64,000 bases of DNA. Origin: Bellilinea sp. Its GTDB lineage: Bacteria; Chloroflexota; Anaerolineae; Anaerolineales; Anaerolineaceae. Numbering within the stretch: the first letter of the stretch is position 1; the number at the start of each line of letters is the position of its first letter. Both the position numbers and the translations under genes were made by a program. This document shows positions 26,415-34,748 of this stretch, piece by piece. The notes below the pieces were generated by a model. That model had not been told where the DNA came from. It ran no database searches and saw only the letters and a program-made list of their open reading frames with translations. Location: positions 434,001-498,000 of the forward strand of contig BPHQ01000001.1 in assembly GCA_026003615.1 (NCBI GenBank), written 5' to 3'.

Positions 26415-27770
26415 ATGGCAATTGCATTGGAACAAACCAAAACACGGGCTGTTCGGAGAAGAATTCCGACAAGCCGGCGGGAACGTTGGGCGTGGTATTT
26501 CTACGACTTCGGCAATTCGGCGTATGCTGCGGTGGTTTTATTGGCTGTTTATTCGGCTTATTTTCAGGGTCAGGTTGTCGGCGGGGCACAAGGGACGCGT
26601 TTATGGGGAGTTTCAGTTGGAATCGCCATGTTGGTTGTGGCGGTTCTTTCGCCGATATTGGGTACACTGGCTGATTTTTCGGCATCTAAGAAAAGATTTT
26701 TGTTGTTCTTCACCATACTTTCGGTGATTTTTACAGCAGCATTGTTTTTTGTCATGCCAGGCGATGTCTTCACTGGCATGTTATTTTTTATTCTTGCAGA
26801 AATTGGATATCGGGCAGCACAGGTTTTTTATAATGCTCTTCTTCCGGAAATTGCCACCCCCAAAGAAATGGGAAAAGTTTCTGGCAACGGTTGGGCATTT
26901 GGCTCCCTCGGCGGGATCGTGTGCTTGTTGATTGTCCTTGCGTTGATCATGAGTATGGGGGGAACAACTATCGTGCGTTTTTCGTTCTTGATTACAGCAG
27001 CTTTTTATCTTTTTTCATCTCTTCCTCTATTTCTGTGGTTGAGAGAACGAGCTGAACCGCAGCCGATGAAAAACCACGAGGGGTACCTGACTGTGGCCAT
27101 TCATCGTTTGAGCGAGACATTTCGAGCAGTGCGTCATTACCGTGAGTTCATCAAGTTCATCATCGCTTTCCTGATCTATAATGACGGAATCATGATGGCA
27201 TTGAATTTCGCAGCCATCATCGGTGCGGTGTTGTTTGGTATGACACAGCAGCAATTAATCATTTTCATGATCATTATCCAGATTACGAGTGTAGCAGGGG
27301 CTTATGTGTTTGGAATCCTGGCAGACCGCTGGTCAAGCAAGCGGTCTTTGATCATTTCACTGGTAGTAATGATTGGGGCGGTGATATGGATGATTTTTGT
27401 ACAAAATGTGACCGTGTTCTTTGTGATCGGCGCAGTTGCTGGTTTTGCATTGACCGGAGTGCAATCGGTAAGTCGGACTCTAGTAGGGCAATTCGCTCCG
27501 GCGGAAAAAAGTGCTGAATTTTATGGGTTTTTTGAAGTGGGCGGACGGACTTCTTCGTTTATTGGGCCGGCGGTGTACGGTTTCATTGCGGCGGAAGCAG
27601 CCCTGCTTTTGGGATCAGGTGGAATGGATGCAGCGAGCGCTGAACAGACTGGCATTCGTATAGCAATTGGTTCAATCGTATTTTTCTTGCTTGTAGGGCT
27701 GGGACTTTTGTTGAAAATTCGTCAACCGAAGCCCGAAGAGAGCAGCCAGTTCGCAGAACTCACCCCTTGA
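26415..27770 (+). CDS. UMF1/Atg22-family MFS transporter
   Basis: A 451-residue membrane protein with about twelve hydrophobic helices. The N-terminal ERWAWYFYDFGNSAYAAVV is the hallmark of the Atg22/UMF1 branch of the major facilitator superfamily, and ILGTLADFSASKKRFL fits its loop 2-3. Atg22 exports amino acids from the yeast vacuole; substrates of bacterial members are unknown. TTGAGGTG precedes ATG 26415. The stop overlaps the region where plsC may start, so the two are probably cotranscribed. Confidence 0.9.
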   Translation: MAIALEQTKTRAVRRRIPTSRRERWAWYFYDFGNSAYAAVVLLAVYSAYFQGQVVGGAQGTRLWGVSVGIAMLVVAVLSPILGTLADFSASKKRFLLFFTILSVIFTAALFFVMPGDVFTGMLFFILAEIGYRAAQVFYNALLPEIATPKEMGKVSGNGWAFGSLGGIVCLLIVLALIMSMGGTTIVRFSFLITAAFYLFSSLPLFLWLRERAEPQPMKNHEGYLTVAIHRLSETFRAVRHYREFIKFIIAFLIYNDGIMMALNFAAIIGAVLFGMTQQQLIIFMIIIQITSVAGAYVFGILADRWSSKRSLIISLVVMIGAVIWMIFVQNVTVFFVIGAVAGFALTGVQSVSRTLVGQFAPAEKSAEFYGFFEVGGRTSSFIGPAVYGFIAAEAALLLGSGGMDAASAEQTGIRIAIGSIVFFLLVGLGLLLKIRQPKPEESSQFAELTP

Positions 27771-27784
27771 CTCGGGAAATAAAA

Positions 27785-28519
27785 ATGGACGAAATGATGA
27801 TTACTTACCCTCGCCGGAAAGCGATCCGAACTATCCTGCGTCAATTAATTCGAACTGCCTTGCAGGTGCTTTCGGATTTTTCCATTGAAGGAAAGGAAAA
27901 TCTTCCAAAAGAAGGTCCATTGCTGGTTATCGGCAATCATTTCAGTTTTCTGGATCCGGTGGCGGTTATTGGGTCAGTTCCGTATCCGATAGAGTATGTA
28001 GGTGGACTGCGAATGCCAAACGCGCCTCAGAGTGTGATCTGGCTGGCAAAATTATACGGCTTTTTACCGGTGCGGCGTGGCTCTGTCTCGCGGGACACCT
28101 TATATGCCTCCCGTAAAGTCTTACAATTGAAAGGTGTGCTGGGGGTCTTCCCTGAAGGGGGGAGTTGGTCAAGAATATTAAGGCCGGCTCGGCCGGGAGC
28201 AGCCTTTCTGGCTTCTTCTACGCGTGCAAAGATCTTGCCCGTAGGGCTGGATGGTTTGACAGACCTGTTTCCCATGATCCGAAAGGGAAGAAGAGCCAAA
28301 ATTACCGTGCGCTTTGGAAAGCCATTTGGTCCTTATTTTGTCTCAGATCGAGGGGAAACTGACCGCAACCGATTGGAGGAAATCGGTCATGAGATGATGC
28401 GTGAAATTGCCCAACTGCTTCCCCCCGAAAGAAGAGGATTTTATTCTGAAGATCCGGCAGTCCGTGAGTTTGCGATTGCCCAAGCTGCCTATCCCTGGGA
28501 TGGGAAACCGGAAGAGTAA
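27785..28519 (+). CDS. plsC: 1-acyl-glycerol-3-phosphate acyltransferase (PlsC family)
   Basis: About 244 residues from ATG 27785; an in-frame TTG at 27767 overlapping the MFS stop is an alternative, and neither has a strong ribosome site. The acyltransferase motif I is NHFSFLD (His52, Asp57) and motif III is GVFPEGG (near residue 118). It has no clear long membrane helix at the N-terminus, as in many small PlsC-like proteins. It should acylate lysophosphatidic acid in phospholipid synthesis, although other acyl acceptors are possible for such short members. Confidence 0.88.
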   Translation: MDEMMITYPRRKAIRTILRQLIRTALQVLSDFSIEGKENLPKEGPLLVIGNHFSFLDPVAVIGSVPYPIEYVGGLRMPNAPQSVIWLAKLYGFLPVRRGSVSRDTLYASRKVLQLKGVLGVFPEGGSWSRILRPARPGAAFLASSTRAKILPVGLDGLTDLFPMIRKGRRAKITVRFGKPFGPYFVSDRGETDRNRLEEIGHEMMREIAQLLPPERRGFYSEDPAVREFAIAQAAYPWDGKPEE

Positions 28520-28525
28520 TTTTTC

Positions 28526-28825
28526 TCAATAGCCGGTTGCGCGGACATCGAAGCGCTTAAATTCCCCGCTGGGTTGTTGCCATTCGAAATGAACCTGGCT
28601 CACATGAGCGGCTGGCGGACCGACTCGGAGTTTACTGAGAAGTTCTTCCAAGGAGGAGCGCGGCCCTTCGGCCAGCACTTCTACATCTCCGTTCCAGCGG
28701 TTGCGCACCCAGCCGGTTAAATTCAGATTTCGGGCAAGTTCGAGGACAAACATACGAAATCCAACACCTTGAACGCGGCCCTCGATAATCGCATGCAGTC
28801 TGGAAGGGGTGTTATTGGGAAGCAT
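28526..28825 (-). CDS. acyP: acylphosphatase
   Basis: A 99-residue protein with the acylphosphatase signature IEGRVQGVGFRMFV (catalytic Arg in GFR) and the second motif GWVRNRWNGDVEVLAEG with the catalytic Asn. It hydrolyses carboxyl-phosphate bonds such as 1,3-bisphosphoglycerate or carbamoyl phosphate. ATG 28825 overlaps the end of the upstream peptidase gene by 14 bp; the longer open frame lies within that gene. It is the last gene of a minus-strand operon beginning with rseP or mvaD. Confidence 0.93.
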   Translation of the reverse strand: MLPNNTPSRLHAIIEGRVQGVGFRMFVLELARNLNLTGWVRNRWNGDVEVLAEGPRSSLEELLSKLRVGPPAAHVSQVHFEWQQPSGEFKRFDVRATGY

Positions 28826-30032
28826 TGCCAGCAAGACCCTTTCTCCCTGTGGAAAAAATTGTCCAGAGAATTGGCAGTGAAACCAGAAATAGGATGAACA
28901 AATAAGGTTGGAGATTATTCCATGCCAGTGAAGCCAGATCCATGCCAAGCGCTTCCTGCCGCCAGCGAGTTTCCAGTTGGGCTATGGACTGTCCGTAGAC
29001 CTTTCGCACGCCTTCTTCGCAGCCCAGTCCATCTTTATAAGCAAAAATCAGGTCACGCAGTGAGGAAGCCCCATACGTTTGATAAAGATAACGGACGAAG
29101 GAAGCCGATTGAGCGTAGGACAGGATTGCGCCGGATAATTCAGCAGGAAATGCGGAGCATAAGTTTACGAATGGTAAAAGGGTGTCATTCTCGCTGGCTT
29201 TTTGGAGGACACGCTGATATTCGGGGTTGGGGTACAGTTCAGCAATCGAAGCCAATCCTTCAATCAACCAGACGGGCTGGCGAGTGTAGGATTGGCCAGC
29301 CAACCGGTATTGGAGAATGTGCATAAGTTCGTGTGGAATTTGTCGTTCCATTTCGGCACGCTGATCGGGGCCGGGTGGAATAGAAACGAGAATCACACCC
29401 AAATCGGGGCTGGCGTGACCGGCAACCCAACTATTCGGATTGAGGTTGAGGACGGATTGTAAATCACTTGCAGAGGGGTAGATGTAAATGGATACAGTCC
29501 CTTGCAAAGGGCTATTCAGTATGCCATTAATATGTTGAAGACTTTGAGCAGCCACATCCAGCGCCTGTTGACCAAAGACCAGATCTCCCTGTTGCCAGGC
29601 AAGGTTGATCTGTGAAGCAGAAAGCCTTTGCCATGGAATGCGATTGTCTTCGTAGATAAAGGATGATCTTTCGCCAGTCACGATATTACCATTGGTCATT
29701 TCAAGACGGTACCAGTACTCAACTGTGGTAAAAGGCCGCAGGCTGTGTGTGTTCAGGTCAAAAATGACCTGGTTGGATTCTCTGATTGGCAAGGGGAAAG
29801 GAAGGATTTGAGTTTCCTGTCCATTGGATTGGAGTAAAAGAAAAGCAGCCTTAACCTCGCTGGCTTGGTTTAATTGTAAGGTAAAACGGACAGACCTTCC
29901 AAATTCAATTTCAGGTTGGGAGAGTTGAGCGCTTATCGCCTGCTGAGGCACAATTGTCCATCCGCAAATCAGGAGGCTCATCATCAAAAAAAGTAAGATG
30001 CTTTTTTTTCTCAAATTTCCCCCTTTGAACAC
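28812..30032 (-). CDS. peptidase MA-like gluzincin metalloprotease, secreted or membrane-anchored
   Basis: A 406-residue protein with an N-terminal signal segment (about 10-33), a beta-rich domain, then a gluzincin catalytic domain: PHELMHIL (His234, Glu235, His238) and a downstream WLIEGLAS glutamate as third zinc ligand. A C-terminal hydrophobic helix (about 375-393) could anchor it in the membrane with the catalytic domain outside. It begins 1 bp after the HEAT gene and overlaps the acylphosphatase gene. Peptidase MA members are common in Chloroflexota, but natural substrates are unknown. Proximity to RseP suggests envelope proteolysis. Confidence 0.82.
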   Translation of the reverse strand: MFKGGNLRKKSILLFLMMSLLICGWTIVPQQAISAQLSQPEIEFGRSVRFTLQLNQASEVKAAFLLLQSNGQETQILPFPLPIRESNQVIFDLNTHSLRPFTTVEYWYRLEMTNGNIVTGERSSFIYEDNRIPWQRLSASQINLAWQQGDLVFGQQALDVAAQSLQHINGILNSPLQGTVSIYIYPSASDLQSVLNLNPNSWVAGHASPDLGVILVSIPPGPDQRAEMERQIPHELMHILQYRLAGQSYTRQPVWLIEGLASIAELYPNPEYQRVLQKASENDTLLPFVNLCSAFPAELSGAILSYAQSASFVRYLYQTYGASSLRDLIFAYKDGLGCEEGVRKVYGQSIAQLETRWRQEALGMDLASLAWNNLQPYLFILFLVSLPILWTIFSTGRKGLAGNASQ

Positions 30033-30033
30033 T

Positions 30034-31086
30034 TTAATTGTTTCTGTAATGATAGTTATCTTCTTGATCGTCGTTGTCTTCTTCGTCTTCCAGGTTGATA
30101 ACGGAAGTTAGATCATCTTCGTCTTGTGGTTGAAAATCAAACATCTCGAAGGAAGCCAAACCTTCGGTGAGAAAGAGGTTATCCAGCGCTTCTTCTAAAA
30201 AGTCGGCTTCTTCGTCGTCTTCGGTCTCATCGAGTAAGGTTTCCAGGGCTTCACGTACATTCTCGCCACCGATTTCTGAAAGCGACCAGATGACCGCCAT
30301 GCGTAATTCATCATCTTCGATACCATTCTGTAACATTTCCAGCAGGATTTCGCGAGCATCTCCTGCGTTAAGTTGACCGGCTGCGCGTACTGCTTCGAAC
30401 TGAACTTCCGGATCTGGATGATCCAATTGCTCAATGACCGCCGGGATGTATTCTTCATTTGCGGAGCGCCCCATGGCAAACAAGGCGGTACACAACCATT
30501 CCGGGTCGTCATTGTTATAGGCGGCGAGAATCAACGCCTCCACTTCCGGGCGGCTGGAGTACCCCAATGCTTCGATGGCGCGCCGGCGAATGATGGGCAA
30601 TTCCGAGCTTTGAGCGACCGAAAGCAGATGATCTTCCACTTTTTTCAAAGTGGTACTTGAAATTTCTTCCAGTTCCCCCAAGTAAACGTACTTTCCCAGG
30701 GTGCTGGCAGCTGTGGCGCGTACCATTTCGTCGGGGTCTTCTTCCATCATTGCAATGAATTTTGGAACGAGTTTTTCATTGTCTGCTTCCCATAACGTTC
30801 GTAATGCAGCAGATCGGACGCGCGGTTCTACATCGTCCAGGGCAAAAATACTCAAATCATCGAATGAAACCAGCGTGTCAATTTCTGCCAGATCTTCAAG
30901 GTCTTCCATTAAGGAAATTCGGCGTTGGGTGGAAATTTGCGGCCAAATGGTTTTTAATTTGGTGAGATCGGTTGGCGTCAGGTCAGAAAAACGGTGCAAA
31001 AATGCCGGCGGAAACGGACGGCTGTCATCCAGGAGGGCAGCCAGAATATCATCAAAAGGTACAATTCGTTTTGTTGAAGAGGTCAT
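30034..31086 (-). CDS. HEAT-repeat protein with acidic tail
   Basis: A 350-residue acidic protein. Residues about 70-290 contain at least six helical pairs with the HEAT/PBS-lyase pattern, for example DVEPRVRSAALRTLWE, DPDEMVRATAASTLGKY and DPEVQFEAVRAAGQL. The C-terminal 40 residues are almost all Asp, Glu and Asn. Such solenoids act as protein-binding scaffolds; no enzyme motif is present. It starts 18 bp after rseP and ends 1 bp before the peptidase gene, so it belongs to that operon. Confidence 0.85.
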   Translation of the reverse strand: MTSSTKRIVPFDDILAALLDDSRPFPPAFLHRFSDLTPTDLTKLKTIWPQISTQRRISLMEDLEDLAEIDTLVSFDDLSIFALDDVEPRVRSAALRTLWEADNEKLVPKFIAMMEEDPDEMVRATAASTLGKYVYLGELEEISSTTLKKVEDHLLSVAQSSELPIIRRRAIEALGYSSRPEVEALILAAYNNDDPEWLCTALFAMGRSANEEYIPAVIEQLDHPDPEVQFEAVRAAGQLNAGDAREILLEMLQNGIEDDELRMAVIWSLSEIGGENVREALETLLDETEDDEEADFLEEALDNLFLTEGLASFEMFDFQPQDEDDLTSVINLEDEEDNDDQEDNYHYRNN

Positions 31087-31104
31087 TTTCTTTCTTCTTG
31101 ATCC

Positions 31105-32178
31105 TTATGGAAGTTGAATGGGATTTAGAATATCCTGCGCAGTAATGTAAAACATTAATAAGATCAACGCGACAAACCCAATGAGGTGAACCAGGTTTTC
31201 ATATTGAGGCGGGATTCGCCGGCGGGTAAAAACCTCTGGCAGGATGAAGAGAATGCGTCCACCATCCAATGCAGGAATAGGAAACAGGTTTGTCAATCCT
31301 AATGCAATTGTAATCACCGTCATCAGGCGAAGAGTCAGGGTGCGTTCAAAAGGATCGGTTGAAGCAGCGTTCTCTTCATCCATCTCGCGCGCCTGCGAGA
31401 ACATGGAGTAGATGCCAACCGGTCCAACTACCCGTGCTTGTTCGCCGGAAACTTCTCCGCGAATTAATCGTCCCGGCATTTCGAGAATCATTCGCGCCTG
31501 TTCGAAAGTTGCTCTGAAAGAGAGCGGTACGGTTTCAAACCATGAAACGCTCGTAATTGGATTCGTCATGGAAATGCCTAAGGCTCCCTCGCCGGGTGGA
31601 GGTTGAACACGGGGAATTGCCTGGACAGAAATTTCCTGGTCTCCCCTGAGGAGGGTGATGGTTACTTCCTTTCCCTTGTTTTCTTGAACCGTAGCAATCA
31701 ACTGTTCCATGCTGGTGACAGGGGTTTGATTAATTTGGATGATCAAATCCCCAACGGCCATTCCGGCTTGTTCGGCGGGAGATCCTTCCGCAATGGAGGC
31801 AATCATGACTTTCCGGGTGTCGGGCATGCCGGTTTGAGTGAACATGACTGAAAAGAGAATGACACCCAACAGCAAATTCATTACCGGACCGCCCAGTAGA
31901 ACGGCAATTCTGGCAAGAGGTTTTGCGCTGCCAAAACCACCTGCTACCGATGGGTCATTTTCGCCGGATAGGCGGACAAAAGCCCCAAACGGAATGAGAT
32001 TGAGAGTAAAGTCGGTTTCACCGATTTTGAATAATTTGACAAGGCGGGGAGGAAAGCCAAAGCCAAATTCCTCAACACGAATCTTGAATAATTTGGCAAC
32101 CAGATAGTGTCCAAATTCATGCACAAATAACATCACCCCAAAAAAGAGGATGAACTCCAATAAAGTCAGTAAATTCAC
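31105..32178 (-). CDS. rseP: RseP-like site-2 metalloprotease (M50) with PDZ domain
   Basis: A 357-residue intramembrane protease. The start is GTG 32178 with AAAGGATC eight bases upstream; the longer frame runs into mvaD. Motifs are HEFGH in the first membrane helix (His20, Glu21, His24), a PDZ domain (about 135-205) and the third zinc ligand in NLFPIPALDGGRIL. It probably cleaves membrane-embedded anti-sigma factors or signal-peptide remnants; the zinc anti-sigma factor at 20765-21304 is a candidate substrate in this genome. It heads a tight operon with the HEAT, peptidase MA and acylphosphatase genes. Confidence 0.93.
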   Translation of the reverse strand: MNLLTLLEFILFFGVMLFVHEFGHYLVAKLFKIRVEEFGFGFPPRLVKLFKIGETDFTLNLIPFGAFVRLSGENDPSVAGGFGSAKPLARIAVLLGGPVMNLLLGVILFSVMFTQTGMPDTRKVMIASIAEGSPAEQAGMAVGDLIIQINQTPVTSMEQLIATVQENKGKEVTITLLRGDQEISVQAIPRVQPPPGEGALGISMTNPITSVSWFETVPLSFRATFEQARMILEMPGRLIRGEVSGEQARVVGPVGIYSMFSQAREMDEENAASTDPFERTLTLRLMTVITIALGLTNLFPIPALDGGRILFILPEVFTRRRIPPQYENLVHLIGFVALILLMFYITAQDILNPIQLP

Positions 32179-32276
32179 CGTATGAGATCCTTTCCGAACG
32201 GCATAATCAAATTTCTTAAGCAGATTATATCCGTTTTGTTTCCGGTGTGCAAAAAAAGGTAAAAAGCAAGGCTTTT

Positions 32277-33269
32277 CTATTCCAGCAGGGTAGCAGCTCC
32301 TCCCGGTCGGCAGACGAGAACCTGCTCGACAGCCGGGATTTGCTGAAGACGGAATTTTACCTCGCTTAAGGCTTCGTTCAAACAAAGAATGTGTACATTC
32401 GGCCCGGCATCCAGGGTGTAACAAACCGGCAGGCCTTCCTCCCGCCAATCGCGCACCTTTTTCATCAAATCAATTGAGGCAGGACTCCAATACATTAAAG
32501 GCGGGGTAGAGGTCATCATTACCGCGTGCATGAGATTGCTGTCCAGCTCAACAACATGGGCAAGGCTCTCAAAATCTTTGTGAAGGATAGCCCGGCGGCA
32601 AATATCCAGGCGACGAGGTGCATCCTCTACGCGTGCGGCTTGCAACGGGCTGGTGGCGGCCAACTGGTGTCCCTCCGTCGAACCAATGGATTTATGATCG
32701 CTTTCAACAATGGCGATGCAATCCAACAATTCCCAATGAGTTGGCGGGGCAATTGAAATGGCATAAGAATCATCATCTTCATTTCCCGGCAGCCATTCGA
32801 CAAATCCTGCTGGTATTGAACGACAGGCGGAGCCCGAGCCGCGCCGGGCGAGGGCAGAAAGTTCCTGGCGGTTCAGGTTTAGGCCGGCGGCTTTCGAGGC
32901 AGCCAGGCTGAGTGCTGCAAACGCTGCTGCGGAGGAAGCCAATCCACTGCCGGTGGGAAAGTTATTCTCCGAAACGACCTCGGCAAAGTACCTGAAATTG
33001 GCCTTTTCCCGGATAATGTCCAAAAAGTCGCTCACCCGTTGGAGGGCTTTTCCGCTTTGAAGTTTTTGGTTGAGAATCAAAGTGTCGTTTTTAAGTCTGG
33101 ATTCGAAGCGAACGGTTGTACGGGTTATTAACCCTTCCAGATTCATCGAAATTGAACCATTTGCCGGGATGCGCAATTGATCATCCCGATTTCCCCAGTA
33201 CTTAATAAAAGCAATGTTGGGGTGGGCAATTGCCGTGGCAACACCAACTGTCGTGGATTTCTTGAACAT
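32277..33269 (-). CDS. mvaD: diphosphomevalonate / phosphomevalonate decarboxylase family
   Basis: A 330-residue GHMP-fold decarboxylase. Landmarks are HPNIAFIKYWGNRD at residues 16-29, the ATP loop FPTGSGLASSAAAFAALS, RGSGSACRS and LDAGPNVH with the catalytic Asp. Classical enzymes have KYWGKRD; here Asn27 replaces the Lys. Chloroflexota such as Roseiflexus use a phosphomevalonate decarboxylase plus isopentenyl phosphate kinase, so the substrate may be the monophosphate. Either way it supplies isoprenoid precursors by a mevalonate-type route. It lies 98 bp upstream of rseP on the same strand. Confidence 0.88.
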   Translation of the reverse strand: MFKKSTTVGVATAIAHPNIAFIKYWGNRDDQLRIPANGSISMNLEGLITRTTVRFESRLKNDTLILNQKLQSGKALQRVSDFLDIIREKANFRYFAEVVSENNFPTGSGLASSAAAFAALSLAASKAAGLNLNRQELSALARRGSGSACRSIPAGFVEWLPGNEDDDSYAISIAPPTHWELLDCIAIVESDHKSIGSTEGHQLAATSPLQAARVEDAPRRLDICRRAILHKDFESLAHVVELDSNLMHAVMMTSTPPLMYWSPASIDLMKKVRDWREEGLPVCYTLDAGPNVHILCLNEALSEVKFRLQQIPAVEQVLVCRPGGAATLLE

Positions 33270-33385
33270 TCTCTATTCAGTTTACCATGATAATCGGTTA
33301 AGCAATGATTTTATGGGGGGAGTTCATTGTAAGACACACTTAAGTGATGCGAACCGGTAAGTTAATGAAACCGGTGTCGGCTATT

Positions 33386-33631
33386 TCAACGAATTTCACC
33401 AATGAAAACTGCGAAGAGCGTACCCCCCGCAGCAAGCATCCCAAATGAGAGAAACCCCAACCAAAGCGTGGCCGATAATATCCCAAGGATCATCAGAAGC
33501 GGCAGAAGCAAGCCCCCGATCATCATGAGTATGCTAATGATCAAGTCGACTCTGGGCAGGAAAACGAGCAGAACTGGAATATGGACCGGTTTTATTCGAA
33601 TTTGAGAAACAGTTTTGGCGGCAGAAGTCAT
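33386..33631 (-). CDS. small membrane protein of unknown function
   Basis: An 81-residue protein with a strong GGAGGTG site before ATG 33631. A basic N-terminus (about 20 residues) is followed by two hydrophobic helices (about 28-50 and 55-78) rich in Leu, Ile, Gly and Met. I recognise no family. It is upstream of mvaD by 116 bp. Confidence 0.6.
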   Translation of the reverse strand: MTSAAKTVSQIRIKPVHIPVLLVFLPRVDLIISILMMIGGLLLPLLMILGILSATLWLGFLSFGMLAAGGTLFAVFIGEIR

Positions 33632-33753
33632 CCTGCACCTCCTGCGTAATTAGCTGCAAAATCTACCTGATATTATTATAGTAAACCATGCAAGAGGTTG
33701 TCGCCCGCCATGTGGATAGGGTTTTACCTGTACTGAGGCAGGATTTTCTACGG

Positions 33754-34398
33754 TTAAATTTCGGCAACCGGCCGGTAGAGACCCTCAAAATTGGTGCCTA
33801 ACATTCCCGCCTCGTAAGAACGACGGTCAACGGGTGAGAGTAAAGCGATGCTTTCTTCTTTGAGCAGGGGTATGCTTTTACGGGAGTAAAAATGTTTGAC
33901 CACTTTGGCTACATCTTCTTCACTCACAGCCCAGTTCAAATACCGAAACCGGGCGAGGTTGATGGGACGGGTGTAGCCGCGCAGTGTTTTTTCTCCGTTG
34001 ATGTTGTAAAACATTTCAAAATAAGACATCGCCAATTCCCGCAGCGTGCGGTATACCGGCTCGCGAAACCTCAAACCCACAAAATTGGATTTTGCGATGG
34101 CGCCATAACCCCCGTTAATCCGATAAACCGCAAGAACATGATCATCGTCTTTACCGGGTTCCGGGACGAGATCCATCAGCAAGGGGGGAAAACCGAGGCG
34201 GCTGAGGGCTAATGCAGCCAATAAACCCCCATCCAGGCAGTGACACTGGCGATCGCGAAGAACGTTTAAGGGAGAACGGTTGCGCTCTTCACCCACATAG
34301 GATAAACTGTCCAGAAAATTTTGAATGGCGATCGGCGAATTAAGGGATTCCCATTCGGCTCGTTCGGATGGGGTCAGGTGGTGTATGAACTCTTTCAT
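33754..34398 (-). CDS. transglutaminase-like cysteine protein (uncharacterised)
   Basis: A 214-residue soluble protein. Residues 45-110 read as a compact Cys-His core: QCHCLDGGLLAALALSRLG (Cys52 and Cys54) and DDDHVLAVYRINGGYGAI (His87), with a following Asn/Asp region. That spacing resembles transglutaminase-like superfamily proteases and acyl-transfer enzymes. The rest has no known motif. It is divergent from the large synthase gene with a 350-bp shared upstream region. Function and relation to the synthase are unknown. Confidence 0.6.
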   Translation of the reverse strand: MKEFIHHLTPSERAEWESLNSPIAIQNFLDSLSYVGEERNRSPLNVLRDRQCHCLDGGLLAALALSRLGFPPLLMDLVPEPGKDDDHVLAVYRINGGYGAIAKSNFVGLRFREPVYRTLRELAMSYFEMFYNINGEKTLRGYTRPINLARFRYLNWAVSEEDVAKVVKHFYSRKSIPLLKEESIALLSPVDRRSYEAGMLGTNFEGLYRPVAEI

Positions 34399-34609
34399 GG
34401 GTCAGTTACATCCGTTTGTGAGAAAATCAGGCAAAATGAGTATACCATGAATGAGTTTTATGATGAAATCAGATTGAGACTTTGTGAAAATGACCTTCTT
34501 TTTACGTAACTCCCTGTTCGTAAAGGTGTTACTACGTTCAGAGTTCACGAATACCGAAAGCGATTTTCGAAGGAGTATTTTCCTCTTGTTGGTTCAATCA
34601 GGCAAAGCG

Positions 34610-34704
34610 GCAGGTTTTTCACCTGCATTCTCACAGACCATTATTTAATGATCTGCCTTGATGGCAAATTTGCCATGTCTCCTTAAGACATGGTTTAACC
34701 GGTT
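34610..34704 (+). promoter_or_regulatory. cluster of palindromes in the leader of the synthase gene
   Basis: The 350-bp gap 34399-34748 has no gene. It contains a hairpin GCAGGT-TTTTC-ACCTGC (34610-34626), a perfect 16-bp palindrome ATGGCAAATTTGCCAT (34661-34676), a hairpin CCATGTCT-CCTTA-AGACATGG (34673-34693) sharing four bases with it, and AACCGGTT (34697-34704). The two middle elements are mutually exclusive as RNA structures. Operator sites or an attenuator are possible. An AAGGAG site precedes ATG 34749. Confidence 0.5.
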
Positions 34705-34748
34705 TACTACGACCTGATAAAACACCTTCTGTCCAAGGAGAGTAAAAA

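Noticed and set aside
30034-31117. Long open frames on the plus strand opposite the HEAT-repeat gene
   Set aside because: Serine- and arginine-rich shadow translations of the acidic gene on the other strand, with no ribosome sites or family-like sequence.
34447-34509. Short plus-strand frame upstream of the synthase (MNEFYDEIRLRLC...)
   Set aside because: Only 20 codons from its ATG and no ribosome site; no support beyond an open frame.
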